In this document: positions 46,676 to 57,600 of the stretch, piece by piece | How positions within the stretch are numbered: the stretch's first letter is position 1 | How the letters are laid out: every line of letters starts with the position of its first letter | Assembly: GCF_023101765.2 (NCBI RefSeq) | Contig: NC_064239.1 | Location: 8,687,315-8,751,314 of the forward strand | From: Spodoptera frugiperda | Taxonomy: Eukaryota > Arthropoda > Insecta > Lepidoptera > Noctuidae | Direction of reading: 5' to 3' | Length of the DNA stretch: 64,000 bases | The notes under the pieces: generated by a model | What the model was told of the DNA's origin: nothing | The model's database searches: none | The model's input: the letters and a program-made list of their open reading frames with translations, nothing else | Position numbers and translations under genes: made by a program

Positions 46676-46790
46676 TTTTTTATATTTACCAATATGTTTT
46701 ATCCATTAATCTATGCACTGCGACATAGATTAGGCTAAAAATCCAGTAGAAATAACAAGAACTTTACAAGTTAAGCTACCATCCACAGGC
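46670..46790 (+). repeat. Right copy of the direct repeat of about 120 bp
   Basis: 'ctactattttttatatttac' through 'ataacaagaactttacaagt' matches 40,219-40,340. It begins within a few bases of the 5' end of the antisense tail unit. Confidence 0.8.
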
Positions 46791-46999
46791 TAGGCTATTA
46801 CCATACGAAGATGACGAGTGGTAGGAAAAAATATTTATGTATGCAAAGCGATTTGAAATTCATATGCTATGCTGTCGTGCTGTCGAGCCATAAGCAGTGC
46901 TATGCTAAACCTGTGTCAGAATGCAATATCCGTATGTCATCTCAGTGAAGCGATGAATAATAAATATTTGCTATATTCATAAGTAACTATAATCTAAGA

Positions 47000-47140
47000 T
47001 TTTTAGATACCAATGTATCTAATACAATGATGGAAAACATAGTAAGGAAACCTGGATTTTAATTTCTAATTAATTTCTTAGTATAAGTTTGAAATCATTA
47101 ACCCACCTGGAGCTAACGTGGTGATTAATGCTAACTAAAC
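47000..47140 (+). repeat. SINE family C body copy, diverged
   Basis: 'atctaagatttttagatacc', 'ggaaaacatagtaaggaaac', 'acgtggtgattaatgct'. The head is not recognisable. Confidence 0.6.
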
Positions 47141-47607
47141 AAACCTTATCCATATAAAATAAAATATAAAAATACACAAAAGGAAAAAATCACAATAACA
47201 TTTAGTGGAACAAGCTACATATATTATTAACAAGTCCTAGAGTATCCAGTTGTCAATATTATGTAGGTATATGACTTGATTTCGAGTTTCGAGTTTGACT
47301 TGATACCTCTTTGAATCCTAGGTAACATTTATTTTTGTGAACAGGTACAATTATTTCACAATTTACCTACCACATATTTACACTAAGCATTAAAATGATA
47401 ACAAGATCGCTAATGGTTGTCCCGACCTTCAAAACTACGATATAATGCGTTTATAATAGTAAATACATATAATAATCATATATCATGACATAGTATTATT
47501 AGGAATATACTTACGTTTAAAATATCCATGTATAATACTTATATAGTAGTTATTTTATGATACAAGGTATAACACCTACCCTACGCACGATACCTATGTA
47601 GGTTGTA

Positions 47608-47735
47608 CACACGAATTCACATCAAGCCATACAAAACCAGTTTATCATAGTCTCGTTTCGTATGACCTTCCCGCACTTTTGACGGTCAGTTTATACTGGT
47701 AGTGCGTAGTATGCTGTGCAGTAGTGTGTACGTAT
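47608..47735. repeat. Repeat family M copy
   Basis: 'cacatcaagccatacaaaac' and 'cagtttatcatagtctcgtt', then 'cagtttatactggt'. It is the inverse of 52,035-52,175 (tagcttgatgtg). Confidence 0.5.
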
Positions 47736-47916
47736 GGCACACCCAGGGCATTGAACCTTTTTACCCTTGCTTGTACTCAATCCAGGGTTTACTCAGTTCT
47801 TCAACTGACTAAGATCTTCTGACAATTTATCCTTCACCACTCACTGTGATTTTTTCTAGGTGTAATAAAGATTCACGGGTCAATTAAGTAACTGATTTCA
47901 TTTAAAATTTTATGTA

Positions 47917-48153
47917 GCGGTGGTGGTCCGTGTTCGAAAACTTCCAATGGCAATGTAAGTTATCTGTACATTCTAAGATTTTTAGACACTATGAACAAAC
48001 GGTGAAGGAAAACATCGTGAGGAAACATGGGCTTATAAAATCTAATTATAAGGACTTTGAAATTACTGATCCGCATTGAGCAAGTGTGGTGATTACCTAA
48101 TGCTCAAACCTTCTCCATGTGAGAAGAGGTCCTTGGTCAGCAATGACCACAAA
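47917..48153 (+). repeat. SINE family C, uninterrupted copy
   Basis: The B-box-like 'gtgttcgaaaacttccaat' is followed without interruption by 'ggcaatgtaagttatct', 'ggaaaacatcgtgaggaaac', 'agtgtggtgatt' and 'ctcaaaccttctccatgtga'. This copy is the empty-site comparison for the nested copy at 19,985-20,720. Confidence 0.7.
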
Positions 48154-48858
48154 GATTAAAAAAAAATCGATCAAAAAAGAAACTAACTATTCAATCTTTT
48201 GATTCGATTTGAATTGATATCGTTGTTTGAGATAAGTTTAATTAAATGTCTGTGAACACCTGTAGAAATCTAAAGATTCTAGATTGAGGCTATTTTTGCG
48301 ACAAACGCTCATATCTTATCACTCATTTATAAGTAGTATTCGAATAGGTAGACATAAATATATTTATTCGTCATGATATTGATATAAAGGAGACATTATT
48401 AAATTAGTTGTTCCTTGAGTCATCATATTTAATGGATTACTTATCAGATAAGTGTATCGTGATTTGCGATACAGTAAAGGACTTATTTGAGTCACGTTTT
48501 TGCTGGATTATGTCTCAAGGTATTAGCAAGCCGGTAATACAGATTTGTTAGTGACAAAAATAGTTACAACAAAAATTTGGAAATAAGTAAACTTTTATAA
48601 GTAGAAAACTTATTAGTCTAAATAAATTAAGTCTCTATTTCTGTTAAAAAAATTCAATCACGAATCAAATAAATAATAAAATCTATGTAAAAAGGTTGAG
48701 AGCGACTTGCATCCAGGAATAGCACTAGTATGTTTTGTACAAAAAAAACTATTAAGGTCGACAACATTACAATACTGTATTCAATTTAATTTATTCTTTC
48801 CACATATTCTTTGTCTTTACCATAACAATACTTAGAGATATTTTTCATAATACCTGTA
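48154..48858. other. Intergenic, no feature recognised
   Basis: AT-rich spacer. I see no gene and no clear repeat. Confidence 0.4.
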
Positions 48859-49000
48859 CCCTTAGTACGAGTTCGCTTTACGTTGAACGAAAATTAAACT
48901 TGTACTTTGATTGGGTGGTTTATTTGAGCCAGCTAATTCAAAGCGCCAAACGCGCTCTCACTTCGATTACTTTAAACGTAAAGCAAACTCATACTAAGGG
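48859..49000. repeat. MITE family J, best copy
   Basis: The left end 'cccttagtacgagttcgctt' and the right end 'aagcaaactcatactaaggg' are terminal inverted repeats of about 26 bp. The core carries 'caaagcgccaaacgcgctct'. The bases 'gtac' are found at both junctions, so the target duplication is either gtac or the inner ta. Confidence 0.82.
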
Positions 49001-49564
49001 TACTGATTAATGCATTCACGAGCGTCATAACCAGTTCCATAGTTTCACAAAAATATAAACATTATGATGACTTGGACAGTAGATAAGTGAAGCTAGATAA
49101 GGCAGCGTAAAATGTAGTAAGATATTAATAGTAGGAGATAACATTATCACGCATCTGATACTGATGCTTCCTTGAGATAATATTAAGAATTATTTCTTAG
49201 ATATTGTTGAACGTTTTTTATTCGTTTTCTTGGTTTGTTGATAGTGCCATGAGTAACCGTGGACAGTGTAGGTGCAATACTATAAAATTACCGATAATAT
49301 AATTTAACGTAGGTATATCTCGTACAAAAAGTTACACAAATTTTGGTTATGCTAAGATGAAGCAATTTAACCCTTCAGGGACTAAAATGCGTCATATTAT
49401 GTAAATTTTATCGTATATTTATTTACTATTATTTGCTACATCAAGGTCAATGATTGCAACCATATGTATAAATATGCTGTTAGGATTGACGTACAGTAGA
49501 TAGATAAATCTTCATCAAAAGGTTTACTCTCCTTTGAATGAACTCTCATGCGAATGTTATTTTT
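49001..49564. other. Intergenic, no feature recognised
   Basis: AT-rich spacer without recognisable content. Confidence 0.4.
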
Positions 49565-49625
49565 TTGCGGCGATTGCTTACCATCAAGTGATCCGTCTAC
49601 TCGTTTGTCGGATTATACTATAAAC
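49565..49625 (+). repeat. Terminal fragment of repeat family B
   Basis: 'gcggcgattgcttaccatca', 'agtgatccgtctactcgttt' and 'gtcggattatac' are the 3' end of family B. The fragment is joined almost directly to the 5'-truncated LINE that follows. The long open frame that appears to start at 49,548 reads through it by chance. Confidence 0.7.
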
Positions 49626-49639
49626 AAAAATTACTACAA

Positions 49640-51715
49640 TAATAGACTACAAGTATGTGGTGTAAGCAAGAGAAAGAACCCTGGAAGCAAAAGAAATGAA
49701 TGGTGGGATGATGAAGTGAAAGAGGTGATAGAGCAAAAGAAGAAAGCTTGGCTCGATCTATTAGCGTCAAAAGCAAATAGAAGAATGCTAGATAGTATGA
49801 AAGAGAAGTACATTCGTTGCAAAAAGAGAGTAAAAGAGTTAGTTAGCAAGAAGAAAAGGAATACAAGGAAAAGATTGAAAGAAAATTCTCGCAGAACTTT
49901 CGAGCCAACGCTAAATTATTCTGGCATCTGGTTAGAACTGCCAGAGGACAACTTTTCCTCAGACTCGAAAGTAGGTATGATAAGAGACAGAAACGGGAGT
50001 GTGATTGGTGAAAGTAAGGATGTTTTAAAGCAGTGGAAGGAATATTTTGAGAATCTATTTGAAAGGGATAATTCGAAAGATGACGAAGGGAACGAGGGTA
50101 ATGAATTTGCTAGTGTGGGAGAAATAAAGATGGATGAAATTATGAGTGCTATTAAGAGTTTGAAAGTAGGTAAAGCAGCGGGATATGATAGGATAACTAC
50201 TGAAATGCTAATAGGAGGCGGAGGTGTAATTGCAAGCCTGCTGTACCTACTTTTTAATAAGTGTTGGCGATCCGGTTGTGTGCCTGGAGACTGGGCCAAG
50301 GCCGTAATTGTGCCACTTTATAAGGGAAAGGGATCACAGCAGGAGTGCAAAAATTATCGCGGTATAAGCCTCCTAAGCGTAGTAGGAAAGTTGTATGCCA
50401 AGATATTGATTGAAAGAGTGATAGATGTGACTGAGAAGAAAATCTGGGATGTGCAAGCGGGATTTCGAAAGGGAATGGGATGTACGGATCAAGTCTTTTC
50501 GTTAAGGTGCATTTCAGAGAAAGCCCTATCAAGACACCAAAGGGTTTTCTGTGCCTTTATTGACCTCGAAAAGGCTTACGATAAAGTGGTGAGGGATGAA
50601 TTATGGTCGACTCTGGCCATGTATGGGGTGGATAGCCACCTGATTCGGGCACTTAAATCCTTATATAAGGACTCGAGTGCTTGTGTCAGGATAAATGGGG
50701 ACTACACGGAGTGGTTTGGCATTAATCGGGGTGTTAGACAGGGCTGTGTGTGTGTAGCATCTCCTTGGCTGTTCAACTTATTCATGGACAGTTGTTTGAA
50801 CGATTTGAAAGTAGGTGAGTGTGGGTTAAGAATGAGTGACACAGTGATCAAAACATTGTTGTACGCCGACGACCAGGTACTTATTGCCTCATCGGCCGAA
50901 GAACTACAATGAATGATGAATGATGCTTTTGAAAGGAAAGGTGTGAAAGTCAATGTGAACAAGACGTAAGTGTTGGTGATAGAAAGGAATGAAGTATTAA
51001 CAGAATGCCAGGTGTATATAGGTGATGAAAAATTGGAACAAGTGAATGAGTTTGTGTACCTAGGTTCTTTATTTACGAGAGATGGAAAGTGTGAGGGAGA
51101 TATTGAAAGGAGAGTGAAAGCGGGAAATAGTGTCAATGGTGCTTTACACTCTGTAATGTCGAGTAAAATTATATCCAGCAAAGCTCGACTTGCGGTAATA
51201 CAGCGTGTATTGACTTCTACACTTATGTATGGTAGTGAATCATGGGTGTGGCAGAAGAAGCATGAAAGCAGGATTAATGCGGTGGAAATGAGAGCCTTGA
51301 GAAGTATGTGTGGAGTAAAACTGAGTGATCGAGTAAAAAATAGTGTTGTTAGAGAAAAGTGTGGTTTGAAAGACGATGTAGTGACAAGGATTGAAAGGGG
51401 AATGTTACGATGGTTTGGACATGTAGAAAGGATGGATGAAAACAGATTTACGAAAGAAGTATACAAGGCAAATATGAGTGGGACCGTCGGTAGAGGGCGC
51501 CCCAGACGGACATATAGCGACCAGATTGGCGATATATTAAAAAAGGGCCAAATTAAAAGTACCTTTAACCGACGAGCATGCATGAAAAGACTGATGACTG
51601 TTGATGAAGCGAAAGAAGTGTGTAAGAACCGTGGCAATTGGCGTTCCATTGTCTCTGCCTACCCCCATGGGAGACAGGCGTGAGGTTATGTATGTATGTA
51701 TGTAATAGACTATAA
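49640..51715 (+). pseudogene. 5'-truncated LINE, reverse transcriptase with two stop codons
   Basis: The endonuclease region is absent. The frame starts in the linker (NEWWDDEVKEVIEQKKKAW) and holds the reverse transcriptase: VGKAAGYDRITTEML, IVPLYKGKGSQQECKNYRG, GFRKGMGCTDQVF, CAFIDLEKAYDKV, RGVRQGC and LLYADDQVLIA. The same frame is cut by TGA at 50,910-50,912 and TAA at 50,967-50,969. It then runs to 51,683 through RWFGHVERMDENRF and GRGRPRRTY to YPHGRQA. In the GC..SPW motif the residues C-V appear twice (GCVCVASPW), matching an extra 'tgtgtg'. A (tatg)n tail follows at about 51,690-51,703. The form resembles RTE-like moth endonuclease-reverse transcriptases, but the clade is not certain. 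This copy is dead. Confidence 0.9.
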
Positions 51716-52034
51716 TAACACCATGCGCTGTTCAGGATCCTGAGCTTCATGGTTGGCATTTAAAAGTAAAACTACTCGACCAACGAACCACATAATAAAA
51801 AAAATATAAAACGCAATTACATTAAACCAGTACTTAAAACAAGCAAACCGTAACGTTATGGTTGGGTGGCAGTCCACGTTATCTTAAGTAATTATCATTG
51901 AACGCAAACGCATCCGATCACGTTATGGGTTTCAAGCAACGATACCTTGACATGGGATCAATTGGATAGCCGACACCCTCATCATATCAATATTGAAGAG
52001 ATTTTTTACACTTGACGAGAATTTTGACGTTAAG

Positions 52035-52175
52035 TGTTTAACCGCTGGTACACGGGCTACTAATCAGCTTATACTAACCAGTATAACCTGATCGTTGAAT
52101 TTACGGAAAGACCATACAAAGCGGGACCTTGATAAACTGGTTTTATGTAGCTTGATGTGTTATAGCTGTGTTTGA
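52035..52175. repeat. Repeat family M copy
   Basis: 'gcttatactaaccagtataa', 'gaccttgataaactggtttt' and 'atgtagcttgatgtg', inverse to 47,608-47,735. Confidence 0.5.
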
Positions 52176-52319
52176 TTGGTATTTATTTGTGTTTATACGA
52201 GTCATATTTTTTAAATTGGATGTTATGGGTACTTATCTATACTCCTAATTTATAATTTTAGAACATAGCAAGTACTATGAGACTTATTTTAAGTTATATG
52301 TTCTTCCTAATAATATTAA

Positions 52320-52500
52320 AACATCATTAATGGATGGTGAACAAAATTATTGTGAGGAAAATAAAATTGTGACTTATAATAACAAATCATAAGTTTAAAA
52401 TCGGCAATCTCCTTCCATCAAAAGTAGTAGTTAATGCTTTTTCCTTTTTAATATGAGAAAAAGATTTGTCTCAGCATTGGGACAGTTGTAACTATCTGTG
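52320..52500 (+). repeat. SINE family C body copy, decayed
   Basis: 'ggatggtgaacaaaattatt', 'gtgaggaaaataaaattg', 'tcataagtttaaaatcggca' and 'ctcagcattggg' follow the order of the family C body at low identity. Confidence 0.5.
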
Positions 52501-53072
52501 CCAATGATGAACCAGAAAACGATAAAAAACATAGAATTGAGAACCTCCTCCTTTTTGAGAAGTCGGTTTAAAAAGCAATTATTATAAAACAGATAAACGT
52601 TCAGTTCAAAACACCAATGAGTTTGTGACGTATCATTAATTTTTAATGACGCGTCGGGGTCAGCTCTTGTAGTGTGGGTCACCCCGAGTCGTGTCAAGCC
52701 GGCACGACAGAAACACTACTGCAAGAGTGTACTTATGCGTGTATGCAGCTGACAGTTTTATAAATCAGAACTTTGATGTTCTTTCTATGAATAGACTATA
52801 GTATATTACATAAGTAGATTGGTATATTTATACACGTTGGACTAGTGTTTTCTGATATTATTATTTTTAGAATTTAGGACGAGTTGCTGTTGTTATTTTC
52901 TTTTTTAAAATCCGAAAATAAGCTGTTACACTAAACGAAATGGTAGCCAAACGCTTCCTATTAAATATTAAAAAAATCTACTCGTTTTCCATGAATGGTA
53001 GAAAATATTATTATCATCAATTTAGATATTTAGATTACTTTTGACATCACAATAATAATAGAAGACAATATG

Positions 53073-53290
53073 ATTGGCCGGTTGGCGCGGTGGCCAGACA
53101 ACTGGCTGCCGTGCAACGTGTCGCGGGTTCGATTCCCGCACGGAACAACTCTTTGTGAGATCCACAGATTGTTGTTCCGGGTCTGGGCGTGATATGTATG
53201 TGAACTTGTATGTTTGTAAACGCACCCACGACACAGGAGAAAATCCTAATGTGGGGCAACGTTTTTTTTTAAAAGAAAAAAAAACCAATA
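53073..53290 (+). repeat. tRNA-derived SINE family F, good copy
   Basis: The head begins 'ggttggcgcggtggccagac'. It has an A-box-like TGGCGCGGTGG (one mismatch to the consensus) and a perfect B-box GGTTCGATTCC in 'cgcgggttcgattcccgcac'. The body follows: 'gttgttccgggtctggg', 'gtgaacttgtatgtttgtaa', 'ggagaaaatcctaatgtgg'. It ends in T- and A-rich sequence. Open frames on both strands here are shadows of the SINE. It is not a tRNA gene, because it has no acceptor-stem closure. Confidence 0.85.
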
Positions 53291-54628
53291 TACAAATAAA
53301 ATGGATACTCATACTTCTGAAAAAGCAAAACAAATAATTCAATCTTTCAACAAATACAAAGAAAACATTTCTTTAGCTACAAGTTCACCTCACCTAAATT
53401 ATAAAATTAATTTTATATAGCCTCTCAAATTTTCCGACAAACTTTGATTCATTTTGCCCATAAAATAAGTTAAGCCCTTTCGTAACTTAATAACTGTATC
53501 ACACCTGTTACTTACGTGAACAATAACGACTAAATTTTAAGATATTTTCTTCATTGCAGCAAATTCAACCTTAAACATAATAAGATAAAGAGAGAATTCA
53601 AAAAACATGTCACGAATTCTTTTTACCGTAATCTAGGTAGACTGGTAAAACTACTATTTTCATTAGTGTCTGTCGCATTTAAAGTACTCAGTTAATGAGT
53701 AGGTAGGTACTTGGAAAATAGAGTAAAAATAAACGTAGTGCATTTTCTGCTATTCGCTTTGACCTTGGTAGTTATAATGAGTTTAAAATCTATAACAATT
53801 AAATGTTAATTACATGCCTATTATAGAATTGAGTACTTGTAAGTTGGTGTTTAGATTCATTACAAAAAACATAGATAACATGTTTCATTTTATTGACCAA
53901 GGCACAAAAATAGGATGAAAAAGGACTCCAAAATTTAATCCATTTAAAAATAAGAAGAATATTGTAAACAATCTATTAAATACCAAATTTTATTATCTAC
54001 ACGCTCTAATATTCGACAATACAATAATAAAAAAACAATATTAAAATGTATAGTTTTATTAGTGAATTAATCTGCAATAATTATAATAGTCTCAGATTAA
54101 ATGCATGCAGCAAAAAGTCGTCAACATAATATACATTAGTCTTTAACTTAGTCCCAGCACACACCAGCGGGTCGCGCGCCGAAGATACCAAGTATAAATC
54201 TATTTAAAATAAAAATGAGAGGTGTGTTGTCTGTCATCGAGCTTCTTTGGCATGCGGTTTTCATCTGTATGCCATAGTAGTTAAGGATTATTGTAAATTG
54301 ATTTATTCTTAATATCTTCGCCACACCTCCCGCCGGTATGCACTAAGCCTTAATGTGCAGCATTGGTCAACAAACAATATTCAAAGACATTCGTGTTTTT
54401 CCAACGACTATTGCGTGTTAGAAATTGATTTAAATTGCAACATCATGCAACTACAAATATATTCTAATAAACTGCAGTCCATTGTATTCAAATTTACTGC
54501 AGAATGTCGTATATAGGAAGACGAAGACGACATATATTCAGTTGTTCTACTATCTCATAGTAAACAAGCCTAAAAACTTTCGAAGTAAAAAGCGGTTGAA
54601 AGAAATAAGGTCATAGCAAAAGTGGACG
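53291..54628. other. Intergenic, 5' flank of lipase 2
   Basis: AT-rich. It should contain the lipase 2 promoter. I do not see a TATA box that I can separate from the AT-rich background. Confidence 0.4.
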
Positions 54629-57600
54629 ATGTTTTCCAAGAATATCGCTTATTTATTTTTAATAACGTGCTGTGTATCGGAAATAGTAACAGACAGCATT
54701 GCACCCGGTAGTGAAGTTTTTTTAGACCCAGCAACTATTGTGGGAATACCTAGATACCCAGTACTTCAAACGTTAATATTTTTTGATATAGCAAAGTTCT
54801 ATTACTACTCCCTGTTTGTGTTAAGAATCTGAATTATCGCTTCTATTATAAACTGAGATTGTTTTAGTTTTGACATTGGCACGTGACATAAAAAAAATAA
54901 ATCTTTTTGACTTTGGAACGTGAATTATAAAAAAAGTCTCACATTTTGAGGAAATTATTTATACGTAAATTGACGTGACACTATGTCTATGAGTTGTTTA
55001 AACTAAACATGTTATATCAAGAAAATTCAACGACATTTAATTTTTTATAGCTAAAAATATTATAAATTATAAGTAATGATTTATTAATACCGCAAACAAT
55101 TAACAGCTTTATTGACTATTCATTAAAATATGTTTTTCTATTTCAGGAATCTTGCCAGACAGAACAAATCGAGTAGAGGACATTTATCTTAGATACTACA
55201 ATGGGTAAGAAACGTTTTAAATAAGTATGTGTATGAATAATAAAAAAAATAAAGACAATTCAAAGTTACTCTTGAACCTACTTGTACTTTAAAGAGTATA
55301 TATAAATAAGTTTCTAAATAGTAAAAAAGGTCACTGACCACTTAATCTAAATGATTAACCACGACCTTACATTGGTATGAAATACGTGTACCTAAAGTGT
55401 CATAAACTAGTGTTCATTATAGTTAAATTAGAAGCTTATTGGAGTACCTAAGGCATAGGTGTTGATCACGCGATCAAAAGTCAGTTGCCAATAACATGAA
55501 AATGTAAAAACAGAAAAATATTAACAAATAAGTCATTTCAAATAGGATAGGCATTCGTACTATAGAGATAAAATGAGCTAGATTTCCGGTGGCCAATTTC
55601 TAAAATTGGGCAAAATTATGAGTTTCAACTCACCAATCCGCATCGAACAAGCGTGGTGATTAATGTTGAAACCTTCTCCGTGTGAGAAGAGGCCTTTGCT
55701 CAGCAGTGGCCACTCATAAGCTGTTGATGTGATGTGATTGAAGAGTTTCAAATTAGATCTCTTAGAAAATTACTATCTACTACTACTTCAATTAAATTTA
55801 ACATTACCATCTTTATATTCGCAGACAAACAGCTGAAGAGTACGTGGACATTCCTCTCAGTCAGGCCAACAAGTTATTCGAGATCAAAGGTTTTGATCAG
55901 AACAACCCCACCGTCTTCTACATCCATGGATTCATTGAGGTTGCTCAGCAGGAGAGTATCCAGGTAAGGGACAATGTACTCCAACTTTACAAAGCTATCA
56001 TTACCATGTTTAGTACCCTTTTTTTTCTAAAACTGACTAAAAACCACCCCGTTCCTACTTCTACTTTTCGAACCGGAGCCCCGGTAAACCCGCAAGGTAG
56101 TTCGCAGCTCCGGATAGGGTGTTTAGTACTCTAAGTACGAGTTTGTTTTAATGTTTAACGCTCTGATTGGCCGGCTCGAATGTACCAACCAATTACAGCA
56201 CCGAACGCGGTCCCGTTTCGATCTCGTTAAACGTAAAACAAATTCGTACTAAGCCCTCTTTTAATTTATTATTATTTATTGTATAATAATTTTAAAATTA
56301 ATGACTTTAATTACATTTGTATAATCCTTTTACATATTTTTAAGTATAAAAGTAATAATGATAGTATCATTACTGACAGACAGACAGACATTACAGATTA
56401 TCATATTATGATATCATAATTATTATGATAATCTGTAGGATCAGAAAGGCCTAAAAGTAGGAACGTTTTATTAGCAGTTGCATTTTCAATAGAGGGACAA
56501 GTTTCGCAAACGAGAAAAGGCTCCCTTCACATATTAGATACGTATACATCATAATATATCGTCTTTATATCTCCCATATGGGTCTCTGCAACCACACCAT
56601 TAACCCTTCAAGGGGAAGGCATCTATCTTCCATAACGCTATCTCTTACTCCATTGCACAAATATGGAAAATGGCTTGATTGATGACCATGATTTGGCATT
56701 TGAAACTATTATTACATTACTTATACTTAGACTGATCACAAACCACGTCGTGTAAATATGCGTAATAAGTGTAATATTTATTTTAGGTAGATAATGTTTT
56801 TATGTTTTTGTCGTGGTGGCCTGAGGTTCGATTATCGGGTCGGGCAAAGTATTGCTGGGCTTTTTACGACTCACCCCCTTTTACATGAGAATTATTACAC
56901 AAATTGTGAAAATTGGATGCACGTTGTACTGTGCATTGCATTACGTACCGTAATTTGCACCTCTGCCTTCGCCTTTGGGGATAAAAGGCGTGACGATACG
57001 ATATTAAGTAAATGTAAAACTCATTAAAATATTGTATACTAGCTATTCCAGCTGGTTTCACCCGCTGCACTACTCCTATCACAGCATGATACTCGTATCT
57101 ATTGCACAAAAAAGTTTTCAAATCCGAACAAGCAGTTCCAGAAATTTGCAATGTCAAACAAAAAATCACACAATATTAGCATAGAATTAACTAAATTATA
57201 CCTTTGTTTTATCTTCAGGTCATGGTAAACGCGTATTTGGAGGCGAGGCCGGGCACAAACGTTATATTACTCGACTGGTCTAATATGGCGCATGGATCAT
57301 ACTTTTTCAATGCCGCTAGAAACACCAAAAAGGTAAGGTATTATCTCAAAAGCTAATAGCATACGCATTCTTATTAAAGTCTTAATGAATAATTTTCAAA
57401 GTCAAAATTAACATTTTGTATTATGTATCTTGCAAATTTTATGTTTATATGTCAAGGGCAGTAATTATTATTGTAATTATAATATTATTGACACCTGCAT
57501 TTCATTTTATTGCACACAATAAATGAATATTTTTATAAATTAATTCTCAAATATCTAAATTATTGAAACATAATTACGTTAGATTACTATTTTTAACCAA

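Noticed and set aside
49548..49640. Start of a long coding frame at 49,548
   Set aside because: The first 30 codons read through the end of repeat family B. The real LINE sequence starts near 49,640.
50702..51649. A 315-codon minus-strand frame
   Set aside because: Antisense shadow of the second LINE. The plus strand has clear reverse transcriptase motifs.
53078..53145. A tRNA gene on the plus strand
   Set aside because: The same reasoning applies: a tRNA-like head followed by a repeated body (second copy at 36,300).
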